Source: Arminella tubonensis (lineage in GTDB: Bacteria > Pseudomonadota > Alphaproteobacteria > Rhizobiales > Rhizobiaceae). From it: a stretch of DNA of 64,000 nucleotides. Below are positions 57,746-64,000 of this stretch, piece by piece. How positions within the stretch are numbered: position 1 is the first letter of the stretch; every line of letters starts with the position of its first letter. The notes under the pieces are model-generated. The model was not told the origin of the DNA, did no database searches, and worked only from the letters and a program-made list of their open reading frames with translations. The position numbers and the translations under genes are program-made. The stretch covers positions 186,001 through 250,000 of the forward strand of contig NZ_PCDP01000036.1 in assembly GCF_003240585.1 (NCBI RefSeq), in the 5' to 3' direction.

Positions 57746-58681
57746 CTAGCTGTCTTGCGAGAGGCAGGACTTCAGCGAGTTAGCTATTCCATGCATCAGG
57801 TCGAAATAGAGTTCCGGCCCTTCTTTCAGCGTCGCGGCTTCGGGATCGAGCACGCCTGATTTTGCTGACGTGCCTTCGATGACCACGTCGATCAGCCTCG
57901 GCTCGAATTGCGGTTCGGCAAAGACGCAGGTCGCGCCGAGCGTCGCGACCTTCTCATGAATCTCGGATATGCGTGCCGCGCCTGGGATAGCGTCCGGGCT
58001 GACGGTGATCGAGCCGGCGACGCGAACCCCATATTTACGCTCGAAATACTGGTAGGCATCGTGGAAGACGACGAAGGGCTTGTCCTTGACAGGCGCGACC
58101 GTCGCCACGATCTCCTTGTCGAGGGCATCGAGCCTGTCATCGAGCGCTGTCTGGTTCGCCTGGTAGGTCAGCGCATTGGCCGGGTCGGCCGCGACAAGCG
58201 TCGTGGTGATTTCGGCGGCCATTGCCTTGGCATTCATTGGGTCGAGCCAGAGATGGGTGTCGAACTGTTGCGCCGGATTGCCTGCATCTGCCGCGGGCTC
58301 GTCGCCGTCGTCATCGGCTTCGAAGGCGCCGCCCTCGCGGAACTTGAGTTTCTTTATTCCGGGAGCCTTGTCCAGCTCCGCGATGACTGCGTTGGAGCCG
58401 AGCGCCGACAGCGGCTTTTCGAGGAAGGCTTCCATGCCCGGACCCACCCAGAAGATCACCTTGGCCGCTTCAAGAGCCCGCGCATTCGAAGGTTTCAGCG
58501 AATAGGTGTGCGGCGAGGCGGCGCCTTCGACGATCAGGTCCGGCTTCCCGACGCCATCCATGATGGCCGCAACGAGCGAGTGGATCGGCTTGATCGAGGC
58601 AACGACCTCGGGCACGTCTCCTGCAAATGCAGCGCTCGAGAAAAGCAGGCCGGCGGCCAAAGTAAGGATGGCTTTTGCCAT
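57746..58681 (-). CDS. znuA: Zinc ABC transporter substrate-binding protein
   Basis: A 311-residue periplasmic cluster A-I binding protein; signal peptide residues 1-20. Zinc ligands are suggested by SIKPIHSLVAAIM, THLWLDPMNAKAMA and FHDAYQYFE. The flexible loop that is His-rich in many ZnuA proteins is acidic instead (EADDDGDEPAAD, about residues 120-132). Divergent from znuCB-zur with a palindromic operator between. Confidence 0.93.
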   Translation of the reverse strand: MAKAILTLAAGLLFSSAAFAGDVPEVVASIKPIHSLVAAIMDGVGKPDLIVEGAASPHTYSLKPSNARALEAAKVIFWVGPGMEAFLEKPLSALGSNAVIAELDKAPGIKKLKFREGGAFEADDDGDEPAADAGNPAQQFDTHLWLDPMNAKAMAAEITTTLVAADPANALTYQANQTALDDRLDALDKEIVATVAPVKDKPFVVFHDAYQYFERKYGVRVAGSITVSPDAIPGAARISEIHEKVATLGATCVFAEPQFEPRLIDVVIEGTSAKSGVLDPEAATLKEGPELYFDLMHGIANSLKSCLSQDS

Positions 58682-58711
58682 GATTGTCAGAAGCTCCGCT
58701 TGAATGCAGAC

Positions 58712-58748
58712 CGTTATGTTATTACATCAATTGCGTAATGCTATAACG
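58712..58748. promoter_or_regulatory. Inverted repeat in znuA/znuC gap, likely Zur box
   Basis: CGTTAT at 58712-58717 and ATAACG at 58743-58748 bracket a 37-bp imperfect palindrome with inner ATTAC/GTAAT arms (58721-58725 and 58735-58739). The AT-rich CGTTATNNNATTAC half-sites and the location between divergent znuA and znuCB-zur fit Zur operators. Confidence 0.7.
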
Positions 58749-58788
58749 TGTGCGATAGCAGGACGCAACTGCGCAATCCGGAAAAAAC

Positions 58789-59718
58789 ATGCTTTCTCCC
58801 GTCCATGAACAGGCACAGGCGCTCGTATCGCTTTCCAATGTCGGCATCCTTCGCGACGGCCGGTGGCTAGTGCGCGGCATCGATTTTTCTGTTCGCCGCG
58901 GCGAGATCGTCACGCTGATCGGGCCGAACGGTTCGGGGAAATCCACCAGCGCCAAGGCTGCAATCGGCGTGCTGAAGCCGGACGAGGGACGCATCGAGCG
59001 ACTTGCTGGCCTGAAGGTCGGTTATGTGCCGCAGAAGCTTTCGATCGACTGGACACTGCCGCTCACCGTGCGCCGGCTGATGACGCTGACCGGGCCGCTT
59101 GCCGAGCGCGAGCTGATGGCTGCGCTCGAGGCGGTCGGCATCCCGCATCTGGCCAGATCCGAGGTGCAGCATCTCTCCGGCGGTGAATTCCAGCGGGCGT
59201 TGCTCGCGCGCGCCGTTGCCAGGAAGCCTGACCTTCTGGTGCTCGACGAGCCGGTCCAGGGCGTCGACTTCGGCGGCGAGATTGCGCTGTATGATCTGAT
59301 CAAATCCATCCGCAATTCAACCGGATGCGGAATTCTCCTCATCTCCCATGATCTGCACGTAGTGATGGCCGCGACCGACACCGTGATCTGCCTGAACGGG
59401 CATGTCTGCTGCCGGGGTACGCCGCAGGCGGTGAGCCAGAGTGCCGAATATGTGCGCCTGTTCGGCAGCCGCGCGGCGGCATCGCTTGCCATCTATAGCC
59501 ACCATCATGATCACGCCCATTTGCCAGACGGGCGAGTGCAGCATGCGGACGGAACGATCACCGATCACTGCCATTCCGACGACGGGCACCATGATCATGG
59601 TCATCATCACGAGGGCGGGCATCATGATGATGTATCTGATCATCGGCACGGTTCCGACGAGGAGCTGACCGGCCGGGCTTCCCCAAGGGATAAGGCGGAG
59701 GGAGAGCGTCATGCTTGA
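58789..59718 (+). CDS. znuC: Zinc ABC transporter ATP-binding protein, His-rich tail
   Basis: A 309-residue ATPase with Walker A GPNGSGKST, signature LSGGEFQR and Walker [13 protein letters not shown]. Residues about 237-300 form an unusual tail rich in His and Asp (SHHHDHAHLPDG, HHDHGHHHEGGHHDD), likely a zinc reservoir or sensor. The stop overlaps the znuB start by 8 bases. Confidence 0.93.
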   Translation: MLSPVHEQAQALVSLSNVGILRDGRWLVRGIDFSVRRGEIVTLIGPNGSGKSTSAKAAIGVLKPDEGRIERLAGLKVGYVPQKLSIDWTLPLTVRRLMTLTGPLAERELMAALEAVGIPHLARSEVQHLSGGEFQRALLARAVARKPDLLVLDEPVQGVDFGGEIALYDLIKSIRNSTGCGILLISHDLHVVMAATDTVICLNGHVCCRGTPQAVSQSAEYVRLFGSRAAASLAIYSHHHDHAHLPDGRVQHADGTITDHCHSDDGHHDHGHHHEGGHHDDVSDHRHGSDEELTGRASPRDKAEGERHA

Positions 59719-60538
59719 CGATTTTTTCCTTCGGGCGCTCGTCGCCGGTGTTGGGCTGGCGATCACGACAGGTCCGCTTGGCTGCTTCATCATCTGGCGC
59801 CGGATGGCCTATTTCGGCGACACGATCTCGCATTCCGCGCTGCTGGGCGTGGCGCTGTCGCTGCTTTTGCAGGTGAACCTGACGCTTGCAGTGTTTGTCG
59901 TTGCGGCCATCGTTTCCATCCTCCTGCTTTTCCTGCAGCGCCGGCAGGCGCTGTCCGCCGACGCGCTGCTCGGCATTCTGTCGCATGCGACGCTGGCAAT
60001 CGGGCTGGTTATGGTCGCATTCATGACCTGGGTGCGGATCGACCTCATCGCATTTCTGTTCGGCGACATCCTCGCGGTGACCTGGACCGATATCGCCATG
60101 ATCTGGGGCGGTGGCATCCTGGTGCTTGCTGCCATCGCCTGGCTCTGGAGGCCGCTTCTGGCGTCGACCGTCAGTTCCGATGTGGCTGAGGCGGAGGGCT
60201 TGCGGCCTGAGCGGGCGCGACTGTTCTTCATGCTGCTGATGGCTGTCGTTATCGCCATTGCCATGAAGATCGTCGGCATCATGCTGATAACCTCGCTGCT
60301 CATCATCCCGGCCGCCGCCGCCCGCCGTTTTGCCGCAACGCCTGAGACGATGGCTGTGCTTGCATCGCTGGTCGGCGCCGCGGCCGTCGTTGGCGGGCTC
60401 TTCGGTTCGCTTCGCTATGACACGCCTTCCGGCCCCTCCATCGTGGTTGCAGCGCTGATCCTGTTTATGATCAGCCTACTGCCGTTTGGCCGCCGAGGCA
60501 GCGCGCGGGTCGCGCAACAGGAAGGACAAGGCTCATGA
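59711..60538 (+). CDS. znuB: Zinc ABC transporter permease
   Basis: A 275-residue ABC-3 family membrane protein with about eight TM segments, MAYFGDTISHSALLGVAL near residue 38 and the coupling helix VAEAEGLRPERARL. It forms the homodimeric zinc channel. Its ATG overlaps the end of znuC and its stop overlaps zur (ATGA). Confidence 0.93.
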   Translation: MLDDFFLRALVAGVGLAITTGPLGCFIIWRRMAYFGDTISHSALLGVALSLLLQVNLTLAVFVVAAIVSILLLFLQRRQALSADALLGILSHATLAIGLVMVAFMTWVRIDLIAFLFGDILAVTWTDIAMIWGGGILVLAAIAWLWRPLLASTVSSDVAEAEGLRPERARLFFMLLMAVVIAIAMKIVGIMLITSLLIIPAAAARRFAATPETMAVLASLVGAAAVVGGLFGSLRYDTPSGPSIVVAALILFMISLLPFGRRGSARVAQQEGQGS

Positions 60539-60930
60539 ACACGCCGCAGCTGACCAAGAACCAGACCCTCGTCTTTGATGTCCTCACCAAGGCCGAGGCG
60601 CCACTCAGCGCCTATACGATCCTCGACAAGCTGCGCGATAACGGTTTTCGCGCACCGCTGCAGGTCTATCGCGCGCTTGAGAAACTGCTTGAATACGGCG
60701 TCGTGCATCGGCTCGAGAGCATCAATTCGTTTGTCGCCTGCGCCCACCCGAACGAGGACTGCCACAACCACGGCCTGGTCGCCTTTGCCATTTGCGAGGG
60801 TTGCGGCCAGGTGATCGAATTCCACGACCACGAGGTCGATCACCGGCTGATGGACTGGCTCAAATCGCAAAAATTTAAGGCCGAGAAGGCAACCATCGAA
60901 ATCCGTGGGCATTGTGCTACGTGTTCGTAA
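60535..60930 (+). CDS. zur: Zinc uptake regulator (Fur family)
   Basis: A 131-residue Fur-family repressor. The N-terminal winged helix (PLSAYTILDKLRDNGFRAPLQVYRALEKLLEYGVVHRLES) is followed by a dimer domain with metal ligands: HPNEDCHNHG, CEGCGQ, EFHDHEVDH and CATC. It should repress znuA and znuCB when zinc is ample, acting at the palindrome at 58712. Confidence 0.92.
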   Translation: MNTPQLTKNQTLVFDVLTKAEAPLSAYTILDKLRDNGFRAPLQVYRALEKLLEYGVVHRLESINSFVACAHPNEDCHNHGLVAFAICEGCGQVIEFHDHEVDHRLMDWLKSQKFKAEKATIEIRGHCATCS

Positions 60931-60981
60931 TAAACATGTGGCATACGCCTGATCTGTATGGTCCGGCGGGGCAGGCTGACA

Positions 60982-61923
60982 ATGGATTTGAAACGGCGAA
61001 ATTTTCTGGCCGGCGCGGTGTTGGTCGCGGCCGCATCCCAGGCCAAGGCGGCAACGACAGCGCCTGACGCGACGCTGGAGGTCATCAACCTCTGGCCCGG
61101 CCAGCCGCCGGGTGGCGCCGGTCCGGCAGCGAGCGAAGATCTCACGCCTCGCGGCGCCCTCAGGCAGATTTCCACCCCGCGGCTGATCGTCCACAAGCCA
61201 GACAAGCCGAGTGGCGCGGCCATACTGTTATGTTCCGGTGGTGGGTACCGGAAGGTCGACATCGTCAACGAGAGTACTCCGGCTGCCATCTATTTTGCGT
61301 CGCGGGGCGTCACTGCGGTCGAACTCGTCTATCGCGTGCCGCAGGAAGGCTGGAGCATTCATGCGCCGTTCCTCGACGGCATGCGGGCACTGAAGATCAT
61401 GCGTGCCGAAGGCGAGCGGCTGGGCATCGATCCGGCCCGCACCGGCGTTCTCGGCTTTTCCGCCGGCGGTCACCTGGCCGGGATGCTTGCGACGGGCGCT
61501 GCCGAAAGCTTCTACGTCCCGACAGACGATATCGACAGCCAAGTGCTGAAGCCGGCCTTCGCGACGCTGCTTTATCCTGTCATCACGATGATGGCGCCAT
61601 TCGACCAGACGCAGAGCCGGCTGAACATCGTCGGCCGCCATCCTGCCCAGGATCTGCGCGAGGCGTTTTCAGTCGAGCGGCACGTGACCCGCGATACGCC
61701 GCCGATTTTCCTCGCCCACGCATTGGACGATCCGATCGTTCCTGTCGATCACAGCCTGATGATGTTTCAGGCTCTGCGCACGGCCGGCATCGAAACGGAA
61801 ATCCACGTGTTCCAGTCAGGCGGCCACGGCTGGGGCATGGGCAAGACACGACCTGCAGTCCGCAGTTGGGCGCAGCTTGTCGAAACGTGGCTTCGTCTCA
61901 ACGGAATGCTGACGACCGTCTGA
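60982..61923 (+). CDS. Alpha/beta hydrolase, Tat-exported (esterase family)
   Basis: About 313 residues. ATG 60982 begins a twin-arginine signal (MDLKRRNFLAGAVLVAAAS, cleavage near AKA); an upstream in-frame GTG at 60958 adds 8 residues. The oxyanion strand ILLCSGGGYRKVD, nucleophile GFSAGGHLAGM, acid in ALDDPIVP and His in SGGHGWGMG complete the triad. Resembles acetyl-xylan or carbohydrate esterases. Periplasmic; substrate unknown. Confidence 0.88.
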   Translation: MDLKRRNFLAGAVLVAAASQAKAATTAPDATLEVINLWPGQPPGGAGPAASEDLTPRGALRQISTPRLIVHKPDKPSGAAILLCSGGGYRKVDIVNESTPAAIYFASRGVTAVELVYRVPQEGWSIHAPFLDGMRALKIMRAEGERLGIDPARTGVLGFSAGGHLAGMLATGAAESFYVPTDDIDSQVLKPAFATLLYPVITMMAPFDQTQSRLNIVGRHPAQDLREAFSVERHVTRDTPPIFLAHALDDPIVPVDHSLMMFQALRTAGIETEIHVFQSGGHGWGMGKTRPAVRSWAQLVETWLRLNGMLTTV

Positions 61924-62454
61924 TCAGTCCAGTCGCTTCAGGTCCCGCGCAAAGCGCTGCCAGTTGGCTATATAGTTTGCCGCCGAGCGGCGTAGGCCTT
62001 CGATCGCTGCTTCGTCCAGCGTCCGAATGGCCCTTGCGGGCGAACCGATAATCAAGGATCCATCTGCAAATTCCCTGCCTTCGGTGACCAGCGCATTGGC
62101 GCCGACCAGGCAGTTCCTGCCGATCCTCGCACCATTCAGCACTGTCGCGCCCATGCCGATGAGGGAGTTATCGCCGATGGTGCAGCCGTGGACGATGGCG
62201 TGATGGCCGATCGTGCAGCCTTCGCCGATGGTCGTCGGAAAGTGTGGATCGGTGTGTACCATGACGCCTTCCTGGATGTTCGTCCCACGGCCGATCAGGA
62301 TCGGCTCATTGTCGCCCCGCAGGATGGCGCAGAACCAGATGCCGACATCCTCGCCGATCTCGACCTGACCGATGACCGACGCATCGGGCGCCAGCCAATA
62401 GCGGTCGGGAGCGGGCGTCTTCGGTACAAGCTCGCCAAGGGCATAAAGCGGCAT
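61924..62454 (-). CDS. Gamma-class carbonic anhydrase family protein
   Basis: A 176-residue left-handed beta-helix protein with hexapeptide repeats. The metal histidines are in VHTDPHFP, GHHAIVHG; GRGTNIQEG and GMGATVLNG are typical of the CaiE/PaaY group. It may hydrate CO2 or be a non-enzymatic homologue. Last gene on the minus strand, 16 bases after the FAH-family gene. Confidence 0.9.
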   Translation of the reverse strand: MPLYALGELVPKTPAPDRYWLAPDASVIGQVEIGEDVGIWFCAILRGDNEPILIGRGTNIQEGVMVHTDPHFPTTIGEGCTIGHHAIVHGCTIGDNSLIGMGATVLNGARIGRNCLVGANALVTEGREFADGSLIIGSPARAIRTLDEAAIEGLRRSAANYIANWQRFARDLKRLD

Positions 62455-62470
62455 CGTCTTTCCTCCGCGA

Positions 62471-63169
62471 TCAGATGACTGACAGGTCGAGCGACGCTAC
62501 GCCTTCAACGCCGCAGGAGATGCGGTCGCCTCGTTTCACCGGGCCTACGCCTGCCGGTGTGCCTGTCATGATGACATCGCCGGGCGCCAGGGTGAAAAGC
62601 TTCGAAAGCTCGGCGATGATTTCTGGGACCTTCCAGATCATCTGCGCAAGTTTGCCCTGTTGCGCTCGCTTGCCATTCACCTCCAGCCAGATGCCGCCCT
62701 TGTCGGGGTGGCCGATCCGCTCGGCCGGGATCAGCGCGGAAACGGGCGCGGAATGTTCGAATGCTTTGCCGATCTCCCAGGGGCGACCGGCCTTCTTGGC
62801 CTCGCCTTGCAGGTCGCGCCGGGTGAAATCGATGCCGACGGCATAGCCGTAGATGCAGGCAAGTGCCTTGTCGGCCGAAATGTCGGCGCCGCCGGATTTC
62901 AACGCAATGACCAGCTCGACCTCGTGATGCACATCCGACGACAAAGGCGGGTAGGGAAAGTCTGCGCCCGCCGGCAGCAGATTGTCGGGATTTTTCTGGA
63001 AGAAGAACGGTGGTTCGCGGCTGGGATCGTGCCCCATCTCGATCGCATGATCAGCATAATTTCGCCCGACGCAATAGACGCGGCGGACCGGGAAGCGATC
63101 ATCAGTTGCATCGATCGGCAACAGGACGGGCGCGGGGAGGGGAATGACGGTGGCGGGCTTTTCGGACAT
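62471..63169 (-). CDS. Fumarylacetoacetate hydrolase family protein
   Basis: A 232-residue FAH-fold enzyme of the fumarylpyruvate/acylpyruvase type: VYCVGRNYADHAIEMG, FFFQKNP, metal-ligand DVHHEVELVIALK, GYAVGIDFTRRDLQ and MTGTPAGVGPVKRGD. It cleaves acylpyruvates or hydrates related keto acids. It pairs with the downstream carbonic anhydrase gene in a small operon. Confidence 0.9.
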   Translation of the reverse strand: MSEKPATVIPLPAPVLLPIDATDDRFPVRRVYCVGRNYADHAIEMGHDPSREPPFFFQKNPDNLLPAGADFPYPPLSSDVHHEVELVIALKSGGADISADKALACIYGYAVGIDFTRRDLQGEAKKAGRPWEIGKAFEHSAPVSALIPAERIGHPDKGGIWLEVNGKRAQQGKLAQMIWKVPEIIAELSKLFTLAPGDVIMTGTPAGVGPVKRGDRISCGVEGVASLDLSVI

Positions 63170-63399
63170 GCGTCAACTCTTCGAGCAATGAAAAACCTGT
63201 TGTCTTCCGATTCCATCGACAAGGCCAGCCACGATTTCGGGAGCAATAAAATCCACCCGCGAAATCGGTAAATATGCTATTGAAATCTCCGATCGGTCGT
63301 CGATCTGCTGAAAACATGGTTAATTTTTTAACTATTTGCCTGGTATGAAGGGAACGAATTCAACTATCTGTCCGTTTGAGCCGAATTGGGAGGAATCCA

Positions 63400-63597
63400 A
63401 TGCTCTTCAAGCTGTTCAAGACCAGGTCCGTGGAAGTCAACGATATCGAAGCCTTCGATGTCGAGCGTTGCGAGGTCTTTCATCCCGCGATCGCCGACCT
63501 GATGGTCGCACAGGAAAAAGGCATTCGGCAATCTTCTCACGAGCGCGACTACGGTGTTGCACGCAAGGCAACGAGACTGCCGGCAGCCTTCGTCTAA
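63400..63597 (+). CDS. Small hypothetical protein, 65 residues
   Basis: ATG 63400 has GGAGG about six bases upstream. The product (MLFKLFKTRSVEVNDIEAFD, then mixed charge) has no signal, membrane helix or recognisable domain, except ACRK-like endings absent. A hairpin (GCCGGCCGCTAATTCTGGCCGGC, only part shown) near 63633-63654 may terminate it. Function unknown. Confidence 0.6.
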   Translation: MLFKLFKTRSVEVNDIEAFDVERCEVFHPAIADLMVAQEKGIRQSSHERDYGVARKATRLPAAFV

Positions 63598-63789
63598 CCT
63601 CTCGTTTGTCAGGCCCAATCCTCCGCCCCGCCGGCCGCTAATTCTGGCCGGCACATGCTTTGGTGCTCATCTCGCTTTTTCCCTGTTTGCGCTGTATAAG
63701 GCCCGGACCAAGTCGGCCCCATCTCGCTACTTTCGCTTGCCAAATCTCCCGGCCGGCGACGCAGAGACAGACTAAAGATAAAGCGACAC

Positions 63790-64000
63790 ATGCAACAACA
63801 AGCGCAAATTCCTGCTTTGCAAGGAAAATCTCACTGCTCAAACGGCAAGATTTTAGCCGTTGCGCCCATGATCGACTGGACGGATCGGCATTGTCGTTAT
63901 TTCCACCGGCAGATCAGTGGGGAGGCGCTGCTCTATACCGAGATGGTGGTGGCGGATGCGATCATCCATGGGCCGCGGGACAGGCTGCTCGGGCATGACG
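63790..64000 (+). CDS. dusA: tRNA-dihydrouridine synthase A, N-terminal part
   Basis: The first 70 codons of DusA, cut by the window end. [21 protein letters not shown] and [15 protein letters not shown] are the FMN-binding start of the TIM barrel. Enzymes of this family reduce U20 and U20a in tRNA. ATG 63790 has no strong SD; the N-terminal extension of about 20 residues is slightly longer than usual. Confidence 0.9.
   Translation, partial: MQQQAQIPALQGKSHCSNGKILAVAPMIDWTDRHCRYFHRQISGEALLYTEMVVADAIIHGPRDRLLGHD

Noticed and set aside
63638..63841. Minus-strand ORF with a hydrophobic segment near dusA
   Set aside because: It overlaps the dusA start, has no ribosome site and no family resemblance.

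Overview
The window looks like a rhizobial chromosome (Rhizobium/Neorhizobium/Agrobacterium type alphaproteobacterium). The main evidence is an aerobic cobalamin pathway with cobN, cobW and cobE, the acpXL-fabZ-fabF2-fabF1-adh-lpxXL block that makes and attaches the very-long-chain acyl group of rhizobial lipid A, UgpC/MalK-type sugar importers, and palindromic repeats that read as ISPTRGE/ISPLVGEM peptides. Family assignments were made by eye; no database search was run.

Positions 1-30.5 kb are accessory DNA. Degraded insertion sequences (IS110, IS701, IS630, IS21, ISL3, IS1182), a group II intron tail and one apparently intact IS1182 transposase surround three catabolic loci. Cassette 1 (2.05-8.9 kb) is a CUT1 sugar-type ABC importer with a class III aminotransferase, divergent from a ROK repressor. 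Cassette 2 (10.8-20.7 kb) has a second CUT1 importer, a metallophosphoesterase, an SDR oxidoreductase, a truncated SDR and a second aminotransferase about 70% identical to the first. It is divergent from an RpiR/SIS regulator and a HAD phosphatase. The two look like sister pathways that import a compound, then cleave or dephosphorylate, oxidise and transaminate it; the substrate is not identifiable from sequence. The third locus (22.3-27.9 kb) is a dipeptide/opine-type ABC importer with its binding protein encoded last.

Positions 31-50.5 kb carry cobalamin genes: cobQ; then a cobalamin riboswitch, a short ORF and cobP-cobW-cobN-cupin-cobO; then cobE; then cobA-cobB-cobC-cobD. Unrelated genes are interleaved: a cupin, a ClC channel, a ParDE toxin-antitoxin pair, a TSUP exporter and a nucleoside hydrolase. 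cobN contains two in-frame copies of a 121-bp palindromic repeat.

Positions 50.6-64 kb are conserved chromosome: an L,D-transpeptidase, the acpXL block, a PAS protein, the znuA / znuCB-zur zinc uptake locus with a palindromic operator, an alpha/beta hydrolase, a gamma carbonic anhydrase, a fumarylacetoacetase-family protein, a small hypothetical gene, and the start of dusA cut by the window end. No tRNA, rRNA, CRISPR array or replication origin was recognised.
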